Source: Durusdinium trenchii
Taxonomy: Eukaryota; Sar; Dinophyceae; Suessiales; Symbiodiniaceae
Assembly (NCBI GenBank): GCA_963970005.1
Contig: CAXAMN010026805.1
Location: 828-64,827 of the forward strand
Reading direction: 5' to 3'
Length of the DNA stretch: 64,000 nucleotides
Shown: in pieces, positions 1 to 11,062 of the stretch
Layout: every line of letters starts with the position of its first letter
Numbering within the stretch: the stretch's first letter is position 1
Notes under the pieces: model-generated
What the model saw: only the letters and a program-made list of their open reading frames with translations
The model's database searches: none
Told to the model about the DNA's origin: nothing
Translations under genes and position numbers: made by a program

Positions 1-46
<46 letters not shown>

Positions 47-50
47 TGGC
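1..50. repeat. (TAG)n trinucleotide microsatellite
   Basis: The window opens in a nearly perfect run of TAG units that decays into related trinucleotides up to about base 220. It is simple-sequence DNA with no coding signal and continues beyond the left edge. Confidence 0.95.
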
Positions 51-1027
51 AGTACTTTAGTAGTCGTAGTAGTCATAGTAGTAGTGCTCGTTCTTGTTGC
101 TGTAGAAATAGTTGCAGAAGTCGTAATAGTTTAGCGCTAATCGTCATCAGGACTTATCCAGTACTCGTAGTGCCACCAGTACCAGTAGAGTCGTATTGCT
201 ACTGGTACTGATCGTCGTCGAAGGAACATTCACACGAACTCACCCGAACCATGCGGGAACCGAAAACACCATTCTACTTCAGTTTTTTTGACCGCTAACA
301 CGGCGGGAGCAGAAAACACCTGTACGGGAACGGAAAACACTGCTGGACACAGAAAACGTAAAGCTGGAAAGCGGTAACATTTCAACCCCACAGGCGGGAA
401 CAGAAAACACCATTCCGGGAAAGGAAGTGCCACAGGAACAAAAAACAGCATATTGGGAACAAAAAACCCGCAGCCTGTCTCTTTGCTCCCTTCAACACTT
501 AAACGTCTTCCTGGGCAGTCTTGAAGCCGATGGTTGTCTCCAAGGCTCTTGTCCACTTGGTAGTACGTACTTCTTCGGAGGTAGGCTCACATTTGAACCG
601 CTGTCCAGAATGATGGTCTCATAGTCTTTACTTTTTTCCTCAAGGATGTCGGGATGTCTTCCAACACCACTTGAACTCATCAATCTCGTTGTCCATGAAG
701 ACTCATCTCTCCAGCAATGAAGTGTCCATGTGGTGCTTGAACCATTTGCGGGTTCATCGTCCTCCAAGATGTAAAGTTGTTGAGGAATCGAAGGGTTTTG
801 AAGCCGCGAATTCGTCGTCCATGACGGACTGTCCTCTCTGGATCATGTTCACCTGTATTTCAGCCTCTGAGCATCGGTCGTAGACTCGTCGGACTGTCGA
901 CTGCGTTGAGTGAGGGAACACAATAATGCTGTGTTGATCCGCTGCCAACTGAACCTCCACCATGAGATTCGTGTTGAGGTACATGTGGTTGCTGTTGCTG
1001 TTGTTGCACGTGGTTCACTTTCTGTGG

Positions 1028-1069
1028 GCAGTCATTAGCCCAATGTCCTGGCCGGCCGCAAAGCAGGCA
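1028..1069 (-). pseudogene. CCHC zinc knuckle of the copia-like Gag relic
   Basis: The minus strand encodes C-LL-C-GRPG-H-WAND-C, a textbook retroelement nucleocapsid knuckle that binds the element's RNA. It is in a different frame from the long flanking frames, showing a frameshift in the relic. A glutamine-rich linker follows. Confidence 0.75.
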
Positions 1070-2176
1070 CGCATTGCTGCTGTTATAGTTCTGGTTGTAG
1101 CCGCTATTGATTTTGTAGCCGTTGTTCTTTCTTTTGCAACCTTCTTATCTCTGCCTTTCTTACCTGTGCTCTTCCTTTTGCTTTTGCTGCCTTTGCCTTC
1201 TGACTTTGCCACGTTCTTTGCAGCTGCATCCACGGCCACCAAATGACCAAGCGATTTGCCACCAGCTGCCTTTTTACTTTGGCCTTTCCTTTGCCTTTAC
1301 GTTTGTGTGGCAACTCTGTGGACCTCCATAGAAGTCGGTCCATTGTCTTCGCTTCCTCGTCCGGTTTCTCGCTCCAGTTGCTTGAGGATCTCTCTGCCCG
1401 GTTTCTCGCTCTCTGGGCCACCGAAGCTTCGAGAAAAGATCGGCGGTGTTCTTTTTCAGCGTCGCTGAGGTGATCCTCGCAGGTGCTGCTGGAAGCTCAG
1501 CTTTTTGGATCAGTTTCTCGGCTTGAGAAGCATCCTTTTCTGCTTTAAGCCAGCTGTTCGAACTGAAGGATGTTCTCCAAACATGGAAACCTTGGGATTG
1601 AAGTTGGGATACTGGCCAAGAGTTTGGGCTGAGGCCAAAGATCTCTATCTTGTGGCTGGCAAGAACTCTTTGCACATCTGAAACCAACACCTGAAGCCGT
1701 CCTTGGGAAGGTGCTCTGACCAACTGCAAGCACCTTCCTCGAGGATATGAACTAAGCACTGGAAAAAACTTGGTTGCTATGGCTGTTTGCTGGGGTATGA
1801 CCTACGGTCACATTCCAAGCTGTTCTGCTCTGTCTTTGCAGAAAGTCCTGTGAACTGTTCGAATCTCCGAATCTCCAAAGCTCGGCCATGTTTCAAATTG
1901 CAACTTCCAGCTTGGAAACAAAAGCGGTTCCTCTCCAGAAAACGTGTCAGGATTCTTCAGGATTTTGGTTGCTGACTCCAACCCTTGTTCTGTCGAGCTT
2001 GAGGCGCTTGCAAAAGCCCTAGTCACTTCTGTCGCTGCCTGTGCTGCGTTGTTTGTGTGATGTGAGATGCAGCAATTGCTGCGAAGACCCATGACAGCTG
2101 AAGTCAGCATGGTGGGAAGCGTCTTCAGATCTGCGTCCTTTTCTTCACCATTCAACTCAGTTGTGGCTCTTTCTTC

Positions 2177-2196
2177 TTTCTCTCTCTCTCTCTCTC
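2177..2196. repeat. (CT)n microsatellite
   Basis: A short run of CT dinucleotides inside the left retroelement relic. On the minus strand it gives a run of acidic and basic residues. Confidence 0.85.
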
Positions 2197-2784
2197 CTCA
2201 TCTCTCTACCCTTTCACCAAAATATCTTCAACCAAACTGCTCTCAAAACAGACGCGCCTTCCAGCCATATCATCAAGCGTCCTCTTCTAAGCCATATCTT
2301 CTGTCGTTCTTCTCGCCACTTGTCCTAGATGGCGAGGCCCATGCACATAGTCTTGAAGACACAGAGGTCCATGAGGTTCCATCCAAAGCGCATAGGTCTT
2401 GTAGAGCTCGCGACCAGGGGTGCTCCACTTCAGATGAGGTAGTGGTCCTGCATAGTCCGTCATTCGCTCTCGTTTGCCAAGCGCATAGTCTCGACGTCGA
2501 AGTTCTGGAGGCAGTCCATTTTGCGCTACGACCCTTCTTTCCATGCGCGACGGCTTTCTTTCCGTGTCCTGCTCCGTGTCATTCTGGCTGATGACTTTCG
2601 TTTTTCTCTCTTTCTCTGGTGAGTTGGATGCACCACCTTGTCCACTTTGAGACCTCCCAAAGCTGAGCACCACTGCTTCTTCCAGTTGAGGCTCAAACCC
2701 TACTGTCACCTCTGCTTCATTCGTCAATTCGTCTTGGCTCCTGTCGCCAAGTTCTGCAGGACTCCTTTTTTCTCTCCCCCGGGC

Positions 2785-2829
2785 TCTCTCTCTCTCTCTC
2801 TCTCGCTCGCTCGCTCGCTCGCTCGCTCT
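2785..2829. repeat. Compound (CT)n(CTCG)n microsatellite
   Basis: A CT dinucleotide run passes directly into six or so CTCG tetramers. It lies in the possible Gag N-terminal part of the left relic and would encode an Arg/Glu/Ser run there. Confidence 0.9.
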
Positions 2830-3140
2830 CTTTCCTTCGAGCTCCAAAGCTCCAAAGTGGCGCTTCCATGCAAGTCCAACTTGCACTCTGTTTCATCCTT
2901 TGCGTTTCGTTCATTTTTGCCTCACTCTGCGCCCAAGACCTGCTTCTCCAAGTGCTTCTCGTCGGAGTGCTTGTGGAAGCTGTCGATGATGAGGATCTGC
3001 GGCGTGGACGCCGCGGTACTCCACGTGATCTGCTCTTCTATGGTGTCGAGGATGTTGTGCTCTCTAAGCTGTTGTCCTCCGACCTTCATGGAATTGGGCT
3101 CCACAAGGTTGTAGTCTCTCCATGACCGGGAATGGAGCAA

Positions 3141-4690
3141 CCTGGAATCTCCTCATCTCTTCCATCTCGGCCATAATGGCACCAGCCAAAAGCGCTACAG
3201 CCCTCATGACTGCAGCGTACCTGCAGTCAATCCTCGGGCTCCGCTACCATGTCAAAGCATGGAATTGGGCGCTTTTTTGGAGATTGCAAAAGCCACTTCA
3301 AGTGCAAACCTGTTGTGTTCATGTACGATCAAGCATGAGCGATTCCAACACAACTGCACCTGCGACAAGTGCCTGTCATCAGGGGTGGATATTGTAAGGT
3401 TTGTATGTTGTGTATGCTAAAGACGGTTTGTTGGGCCCCAGTCTGTTAGATATGCCAATCGAACGCAATCGAATTTCATGAGGCTTGGATGTTGTACGTT
3501 TTCCTGTGATAAGAACGCTTCATGTCTCCAAACATGTTTGCTAATGAATGTTTCGAGCTTACTGTAGTTTGTGGCAACGGTGTACTTTAGATTGGCTCTC
3601 ACTGCCAAACTCCAATTCGGAGTTTATGACTGTAGTTTCTGACTGTGGTTTGGACTCTGTTGAACACAGTTGATTCTTCGTGTATTTCTAGTCGAGGCAG
3701 AAAGGGTTCTACTTTTTTGGTTCCTTCCTTCCGGCAAATTTTGTGAAGTAGTTCTTTTCCGTGGGGACTGCTGGTACCAGCAGCAGCAGTGAGACTCTTG
3801 TGAACCTTTTCTGTTGACTTTTCTTTGGGCCTTGAACGTTTCTTTCTTTCGCCTGTGGCATGTGGATATCAAGCGGATTCGGCAAGACACCAACCGAAGC
3901 TCACAGACCTGTCGCCGAAGCTGTATGGGCGGAAGGGTCTAAAGCACCCGGTCGTTAAACGCAAAAACGATAAGGCATGACAAACATTCAAGCAACAGGA
4001 CACAACAGTTCTGCAAACCTAAAGACGTCAAGACTACCTGTCAGTGCAGAATTGTGTGGGGTTTGCCTTTAAGGCGCTTGGAACTCCCAGCCATGCATGA
4101 AGACATGGTTCGGAAGACCTCGCAAGCTGTGATCCTTCAGCAGCTCATTCTATCTCGGCGCCTCTTCAGCGAAGAGAACATCAACCTGGAGCTGACGTAG
4201 CAACCCTGTCCTGCTTGAAGCCAGAGGGAACGGCCATTGGCCCATTGGCCCCTCCGGCCATCATGTCGGAGATCGCGAAGGATGTCATGAGGCCGCTGGC
4301 GGCCTCCTGACGAATGTGAACGAACAGACGAAATATGACAAGATCATGTTTTTCTCTGTTTCGAAGAGCGATGGCCTCCAACCTAGTAGCGATGGACACC
4401 AACCACAAAAGGCTTCAGCTGGGATGAAATGGCAGAATGCTCCTGTGGAGATTCGTGGAACGAGGCACAACCTTTGCAAGACAGGCAAACGTCATGGGTT
4501 TGGGTTTCATTTCTTCTAAGCTTTTTGAAGGCGCAGACCAGGAGACGGAGACAAAAGCTGACCAGGAGATGGAGACAGCGAGGGCTCGCACTTGGCGAGG
4601 TCCGCGGAACTGCCTTTGGAATCTAAAAGTCTTCATACGCCACACGACATGTGGATCATACGCCACGCGTGTGGGGATAAACTTGCATCT
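3141..4690. other. No supported gene
   Basis: Only short, mutually inconsistent open frames are visible on both strands. I see no family motif, RNA gene or long repeat. It is probably intergenic or intronic DNA. Confidence 0.4.
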
Positions 4691-4765
4691 CATCAAGATG
4701 CACGCACCAAGTCATCGCAGTTCGCGCGCTCTCTCCTCCTCTCTCTCCCTTTTTCGAGCACCTGC

Positions 4766-5464
4766 ATGGCGCAAAACACCTGCGCAGCGGCGCAGCCTGC
4801 GCAGCCTCTCCGGCGCTGCACAGTCGTGCTGCAGGTCGAAGCACCTCTCCGGTTCGGTGGTCCTCTCATGACGACCGGAGACGCCGCGGCCGTCGTCCCG
4901 TGGGCGTGTGCGGAGAGGCGTTGGGCGTTGAGCGTCGCTGGGACCGCTTTCGGAGACACCTCCCTGCTTGAAGCAGCTTGCACGCAGCAAGGCTGGCGCA
5001 GCCGGACTCAGGTGGAAGGGCAGCCGTGACCATCTGGACAGCTCCGTGACCATCGTGAGAAAGGCCGGAAGAAGGCGGGTGTTTGGTTCTTGGTTGCAGT
5101 TTCATCGTTTCATTGGAGCAAGGTGTTCGACCACGTGTCCGGGGGGGGTGTCCTCTACATGAACTTCCATCCGCATCTGGGGACTGAGATTGATGATGTG
5201 ACACACATCACCCTGCGCCTTGACGCGGCTGTGCGTGCGCACGGTCCTCGCGCCAAGACCTGCGTCAGCCGGGCTGGGGAGGGGACTCCAGCACCCGTTG
5301 TGTTGGGGTGTGCAGAGGTGGCCGCCCTGCCGAACGAATGGAGGGTGGTCCTGAGCCACGTTGGGGTATTTGCGCAGAAGACATTGATTGGTGTTTCTGC
5401 TTTTCAATCATCATTTTACAAGGTCTTTCAAGTCATTGAAAGTAACGTGTGCTCATATAGATGA
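4766..5464 (+). CDS. Unknown protein, two exons joined by a GC-AG intron
   Basis: An ATG at 4766 opens a frame beginning MAQNTC and continuing as well-formed coding sequence (VVLQVEAPLRFGG, then a stretch ending TSLLEAACTQQ). The frame leaves phase at 4991, where CAGCAAG is followed by GCTGGC, a GC-type donor. An acceptor TTGCAG at 5094-5099 restores phase exactly, giving VSSFHWSKVFDHV. The second exon (5100-5464) is rich in beta-strand-like segments (TEIDDVTHITLRLDAAV) and ends at a TGA at 5462. The predicted product is about 195 residues. I recognise no domain, signal peptide or membrane segment. The matched phase across the intron and the dinoflagellate GC donor are the main support. The stop could lie inside a further intron, since the last residues overlap the repeat that begins at 5441. 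Confidence 0.5.
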
Positions 5465-5639
5465 TGTTGGAACTTATGGACACTCCGAAGCTCTTGCGTG
5501 AGCATCAAAAGAAATCGGGTTAAACTTACTGCTTGTTTTGACCGTCTGGCAGCAATGTGTGTTCGCAAAGATGATCTTGGAAGATATGGATGCACCGAAG
5601 TTCTTGCCTGAGCATCAAAAGAAATCAGGTTGAAGTTAG
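5441..5639. repeat. Two diverged tandem copies of a ~90 bp unit
   Basis: The segments at about 5447-5528 and 5556-5636 share AGATGAT-TTGGAA, ATGGA-CACCGAAG-TCTTGC and GAGCATCAAAAGAAATC in the same order, about 110 bp apart. The copies have clearly diverged. The second sits just upstream of the larger duplication at 5779. Confidence 0.75.
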
Positions 5640-5778
5640 TTTGTACATCAAGGTTGCCCGAGACATTTGTGCTTGTGCGAGCAAGTTCATCCAAGTCTCT
5701 TGCCAGTGAAGCAGAGTACGTGTGTAAAGAAACAAGGAATGCAATGATGGCTTGGGCCAAGCCAAGCCAAGAACTCCT

Positions 5779-6458
5779 GCTTCATTGTTTGTGGGCCAGT
5801 GCCAAGTCGTCAATACTCTAGCAGCCAGTTTGCAAGTCCGCTACCTTGCGCCACTGACATGGATACAAGCCATTGGCCTACCAGCGCCAAATTGAAGGAC
5901 ATGGTTGAGTGCCAGAAGAAATGTCGTTGAGCTCCATTTGCCAACCAAGACGTCCTAAGACCTTCTTTGTGCCTACTGTAAACCGTGCTGACCTGACCAA
6001 GGTTCCTCCTGCGAATCAGGGTACACTTTGCAAGAAGCACTGATGTAATGTACATTTAGTATAGTTGACACATTTGGTTTTGGCTGCTCGACAGACCAAA
6101 AGTGCCCAGGCAACAATTGGTTGTTCTTGCGTCAATTGCAACTGTTGGCTGCAAGCAGTGGAGTTGCCAAGGTCAGCGCGCAAACCCCACGGATCTGGCT
6201 GAACGTGAGATCAAAATGGTCTCGAATTGACCGAAATCGTTGCGCTTCGTGTTAACCAAGGCTTGCCAGGAACCATGTGAGTACGTTGAACATGAATTAC
6301 AACCATTCCACATTTTGCCTTAACGACGTGCATCGTTGGGAAGACAAATCGCAAGATGCTGCGCGCGTTTGTCCTGCTGTTGATTGAGTCCCTGCTGCAG
6401 ATGGTTCAGGGCCAAGATTTTAAGCTCGTGAGCAATTGCAAGTGCAAGCGGCTGCATA
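5779..6458. repeat. Direct duplication, copy 1
   Basis: About 680 bp that recurs at 6536-7304. Shared blocks in order include GCTTCATTGTTTGTGGG, ACAAGCCATTGGCCTACCAG, GAGTGCCAGAAGAAATGTCG, GCTGACCTGACCAAGG, AACAATTGGTTGTTCTT, GAGATCAAAATGGTCTCG and TTTGTCCTGCTG. No open frame is conserved between the copies, so this looks like a non-coding segmental duplication or two copies of a decayed transposon. Confidence 0.85.
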
Positions 6459-6535
6459 GATTTTGTAAAAGGATACCGGATAAGCTTTAAACTTTAAGCT
6501 CAGTGTTCAGCAAGAGAAGACTCATGCTTCATTGT

Positions 6536-7304
6536 TTGTGGGGCAGTGAAAAGTCGTCAATACTGTTAAACATGGTATCAGAGATGCACAGTAGCGTTTT
6601 TGAAATTTCGCAGGTAGCTCCAGAAGAACTGTCATGAGTTGGGTAATTGTCGCAATTGTGGGCAGTCTTCAAGTCCGCTACCTTGCATCGCTGACGTAGA
6701 TACAAGCCATTGGCCTACCAGCGCCAAGGACATGGTTGAGTGCCAGAAGAAATGTCGTTGAGCTCCATTTGCCGACCAAGATGTCCTAAGACATTCTTTG
6801 TGTCTAAACATGCCTAAACCATGCTGACCTGACCAAGGTTTCACCTGTGAATTAGGACACACTTTGCAAGAAGCGCTGATGTAATGGATTTAGAATAATT
6901 GACAATTTTGGTTTCGACTTCTTGACAGGGAGAAGCCAAAAAAAGAAAGAAATTTGCCCAGGGAACAATTGGTTGTTCTTCTGTCAATTGCAGGTGCTGG
7001 CTCCAAGCAGTGGAGCTGCTCAGGTCAGCGCGCAACACCAAAAACCTGGCTGAATGTGAGATCAAAATGGTCTCGGCTTGACCGAAATCGTTTCGCTCGG
7101 TGTTGACCAAGGCTTGCCAGAAACCGTGTGAGTACGCTGAACATGAATTACAATCCCAGCTTTCCACCACATACCTTCAAAGACAAGTCGCAAGATGTTG
7201 CGTTCCTTTGTCCTGCTGCTGGTTGAGTGTGTGCTGCACATGTTGATTTTGGCCAAGACGCGAAGCTCGTGCGCACTTTCAAGTTGCAAGTGTCTGCGGG
7301 CATT
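6536..7304. repeat. Direct duplication, copy 2
   Basis: Second copy of the 5779-6458 unit, collinear with it except for about 100 extra bases near 6560-6660 and several small indels. It is diverged enough (roughly 80-90 percent by eye) to be an old event. Confidence 0.85.
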
Positions 7305-7789
7305 TTGTCACAAGGAGACGTGTCCAAGGAAGGCGCATCCATATCCCATGCTTAGTGCTTCATGACACGAACCATGCGCACCTTGTTTGTGAGGTGCAAC
7401 GCCTGTCCTTCTTTGTCCTTTCATTGGTTGTGCTATTTACAGATCGTTTTTCAATCTTTTCCTCTCCAGTTCTGGCAAGTTGCAAGCCATAGACATAGAA
7501 TATGACACTGACGTCCCAACCTTTTGTAGTTGAAGGAGTAGGGTGCCAGTGAAGGCCCAGCTGTTCTGTGACAAACGGATTCGGCAGGAACCGAAAGAAG
7601 ATGAGCGCATGTGAATGCTGAACCTGCTGGTAGCTCATGATGGTCATTCAATTGTGACTGTAAGCATGTAGCTGCGCAGCTTCCTCAATGTCCGTGTTTG
7701 ATTTTGGCGCTCAGATATTTGGAGAAGCCCCGATCCCCAAACCCTGCCGGCCGAAGCACTTCACCGCGTGAAGCGGTCACACCTGAAGC
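7305..7789. other. No supported gene
   Basis: Short open frames only; nothing recognisable on either strand. Confidence 0.4.
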
Positions 7790-8002
7790 ATGGCGGACGA
7801 AGCACCGGCGACGAAGCGAGCACGGGGCTTGAAGGCACTGGGCTGGGTACCTGCAAAGCCCGGTGGCAGCCTGTGGCAGGCAGCACCGGTGCAGGCTGCC
7901 ATCTCTTTCCACGGTTGCTCGCGAGAGTCGATGCATCAACGATTTGTGAGGCGCCTGGTCTTCACGGCGCTTGGTCTTCATGATGATTGTTTGAGGTCTT
8001 AA
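7790..8002 (+). CDS. Possible first exon of an unknown protein
   Basis: An ATG at 7790 starts MADEAPATKRARGLKALGW, a basic-acidic N-terminus typical of a cytosolic or nuclear protein, continuing as VPAKPGGSLWQAAPVQ. After about 7890 the frame loses coding character. The GTGCAG/GC junction near 7893 could be a splice boundary, but I could not place a following exon. The opposite strand has a longer open frame here with no better features. Function unknown; low confidence. Confidence 0.25.
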   Translation: MADEAPATKRARGLKALGWVPAKPGGSLWQAAPVQAAISFHGCSRESMHQRFVRRLVFTALGLHDDCLRS

Positions 8003-10849
8003 GATTCCTGGTAGCATGTTGCGACTTTGATTGGTTTCTTCGTTCTCCGTTGCCACCTTCTTTGTGCACAAAAGGGAGGCAAAAGAGGGCGAGGGGGATA
8101 TGTTAGGAATGCCCTTCTAGCAGATGCCCTTCTAGAAAACCTTGTCAGCGCTGTCTCCAGCGATGCCCCGAGTTGCGAAGTGCTTGACACCAATGGGTTT
8201 CTACCCATCACCGTCCACATTTGCTCTTGAGCTCAATCATTTGGGGTGAACGGCGGCAACATCGGGCAACACGCGAGCTCCAGCAGAAAATGCGCATTTG
8301 GGATCTCCAGGTATTCCCTTGAAGCATTGTAGGTGCTTCCACCACGCCGCAAAGAAAGTAAAGCTGGGGGCCAAGATTTCACTGGTTGGTCCGTTTTCAT
8401 GCCCAACATAGTGTTCTATTACTAATCCTCTTCCTAGCAAGGCAAACATCACGCTGGAAGAACCACCAGGCACCCAAAGGCACCAATTTTCGCTTCGACG
8501 CTCCAGTCCAAAACGGCGCACCTGTGTGTCGCTGCGCCATGTCACCAGCTCCTTTTTACTCGCGACAGCACTCAGCGGATGTCTGACCGAAACACCCTGG
8601 TTGTTCAGCCAAGTGTCCCGTGCCTCCGTCGCCTGCGAGTGGCTGAGGTTCCCGTGAACTGCGCCTTGACCCTTCTGACGGAGGAAAACCCCTTAGAGCC
8701 GGGGCGATGGCGGGTAGGGCAGAAGTATGGGGCGCGAGCCGACCGGGGTAGGAACCGAACAAGGAACCGCATGGCGGTGGTTTCTGCTTGGAGATGAAGA
8801 GCCTAACTTCAGGCAACTTTGCCACGCGTGGTGCCACGCGTGGTGCTGCGTGTGGTGCCATGCGTGCCATGTGTGCAACATGCTGGTCTTTTTGCTTGCT
8901 TTTGTTCGGGGTTGCTACAAGCTTCGAATCTGCTGAACAAGCTCAACTCGCTCAACTCACCGCAACGCTCTCATCAAGTCCAAGGACTCCTATCAAAAGT
9001 GTGTGTTTAAAGTGCTTCATGGAAAGAACCTAAAGTCAAAGTCAAAGGTTTGGGCAACATTCATTTGAGAATTGTTCCCTAGCTACGGATTCAGAGTAGT
9101 AGATGCTTTGCAAGAGTTGACCACTACACAACCGGAGGGAAAGGCAAGTCGGGTCCCTTGCATCAAACAGCTACGATTGTAAAGGTGGTTGTGAAGCAAA
9201 GCAGTTGCATTGGGACTGTCGCTATGGATAGACATCGCGCTTAGTCTTGCACCGAGCTTCCAGGTCATTTCGACTCGTATTCTGAGTTTGTAGAGCTGTA
9301 GGTTCTAAGTCTAACGCATAAACCGCACCTTTCGAGGTCCGCCATCAAAAGAGTTGAAGCGGATTGGACAGTTTGAAAAAATGAGCGCCTAAGTGAAAGA
9401 CCAGCTTAGCCAAGCTGCGTCCAACAGTTGCTTAGCCAAATGCTGCGCGGGAAGCTGCAAAGCAATTCGATTGTGCCAACAAGCTGCCGTAAGTGATTCA
9501 CTGCCACCACTGTGACGACCGTAGATCAGCCGTTGTGACTTCGGGTGATTTCACTCTGCCTGAAAACCTGGAGCGGTTCCTTTTCACTTCGTCGAAGCGA
9601 CGGCAGGACAGTGGGTGACTCACGCGCCGGCGCGAGCGGATCGCGCGATCCGCGAGTTGGTCGATCGATTCGGTGCGCCCTTCGGGCACCCAGGACCGAA
9701 CGTGAAGGAACGTGAAGGGATGAAGGTGTCTTCAGGTTGCAATCGAGGAGGCTATTCTTTTTCTTTCCTTGCGACCAGAAGCTGCAAGTCCGAGAATTTG
9801 GTCGATTTTCACTGGATTGGATTGTAAGCCAGCTTTCAGCCAAAACATGCAAGCGCATGGCATGTTGTCATTGTAGAAAGGTGCTGAGTTCATTGCAGGG
9901 TTGAGTTGCGGCTGATCTCCTTGCACGCCGAGGCAGATGTAGACTTTTTGAAAGGCTCAGCTGTCGCCTTAGAGCTTCTGCCCCTTCGACAAATCTCACG
10001 GCTGAAAGGCTTCCGTATTGATTGCTAATCCAAAAACTCTAACGTGCCAGGCCTCTATCAGTTCGTGCAGCCGCACATTACCTTCAATCACCAGCATGCA
10101 TGGCTTTGGAGCAGATTTCAAGCTCAGAACATGATGACCCTGGAAGTTCATAGACTTTGAAGATATGTTAGGACTGGATTAGGAACCATGTCCGTCTAAT
10201 GTGTGACTATGTACAGATTTTGCAGCCTAGATCCTCACCAAACAACTTGACAGCCAAGCTGCGCCCAGACTTTTCAGATCAAGTCGCCTTTGGTCGGCAG
10301 CCGCCTTTCGTCGACAGCCTTTCGTTGACTGCCGCTCATTCGAAATAGTGGAGGCCGAAGCGACAGTTTCTGCCGCATGTTTCTGGAAGAGTGGCGAAGG
10401 ACATTCGTCCTCCGCGTCATTCGTCTGCTCTAACATTCATGACAAGGTCGCCATCCACAGATTGATGGCGTTTGCTGTCGCCATGGTGGATCAACCATGC
10501 ACCAACTGGCAACCCACAACTCCCACAACTGCCTTTGTTTAACTTCCAGCATTGCCTTTTGCATTCGAGGGCTACACTTAGGTTTGTCCTTGAATACAAC
10601 TTTAGGCTGCTTTTCGTGGACGGTGTGCCCGCGGGCAAAGTAGTGCCATTTTCCAAAGGCGCCCTCAGGGCAATCCAGCGCCCCTCTTTTGCTCGCTTTT
10701 CCTTCGCGCGTTTGTCTTTTGTCTTTTTCCAGAGTTTGAACTTCCTTCAAAGCTTGCTCACAGTTGTTCAAGCAGGAACTATGAACGGAAGGGGGTTCGA
10801 ACCCAACATGCTCAAGGGGGGTCAGCTTTGTAATTCATCAAGCCTACAA
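8003..10849. other. No firmly supported gene; scattered short open frames
   Basis: Contains a short imperfect tandem of CCACGCGTGGTG near 8820-8870 and several GC-rich patches (8580-8790, 9600-9720) that may be isolated exons but match no family I recognise. A minus-strand run at 10227-10771 looks coding in pieces across two frames, without an identifiable domain. Confidence 0.35.
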
Positions 10850-11062
10850 ACGCCAGCCCGGCGGAAGGGGCTTGCTTGCGCAGTGCATGTTCGTGCTACC
10901 AGCGCGCATTCCTTTCGATTGCTGAGTGAACTTCCACCTTAAGTGTCCTCATCAGGCGTGCGCGGCTTGGTTTGAAAGAATAAGTCGAGGCTGCAATTCA
11001 GTTAAATCCACCATCCAAGCCATGTCTGGTGCTTTGCAAGTTTTTGCCAGCACAAGAGCACA
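10850..11062. repeat. 213 bp dispersed repeat, copy 1
   Basis: Near-identical to 14256-14470 (roughly 95 percent by eye). The unit begins CGCCAGCCCGGCGG and ends near TTGCCAGC-CAA-AGC. The two copies lie 3.4 kb apart in the same orientation. The ends are not TG...CA and I see no target-site duplication, so a long-terminal-repeat pair is not supported. Confidence 0.9.

Larger units (their letters stand above)
230..3140 (-). mobile_element. Decayed Ty1/copia-like gag-protease relic
   Basis: Reading leftwards, four parts appear in the order expected for a copia Gag-Pol, but in different frames. At 1808-2155 there is a Gag-like stretch with ILKNPDTFSGEEP followed by a WKLQFETW block. At 1274-1759 there is a second Gag stretch containing YPRGRCLQLVRAP. 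At 1028-1069 there is a CCHC zinc knuckle (C-x2-C-x4-H-x4-C, with GRPGHWANDC). At 594-605 there is an aspartic-protease motif DSGS inside IILDSGSNVSLPP. A charged, serine/arginine-rich frame at 2287-2886 may be the Gag N-terminus. Nothing recognisable as integrase or reverse transcriptase follows, and the coding signal ends near 230, so the element is truncated after protease. The family call rests on the order and motifs; frame breaks show it is dead. I could not define long terminal repeats. Confidence 0.7.

Noticed and set aside
10785..10825. GGGTTCGAACCC, like a tRNA T-arm
   Set aside because: No acceptor stem, D-arm or anticodon arm can be formed at the right distance upstream.
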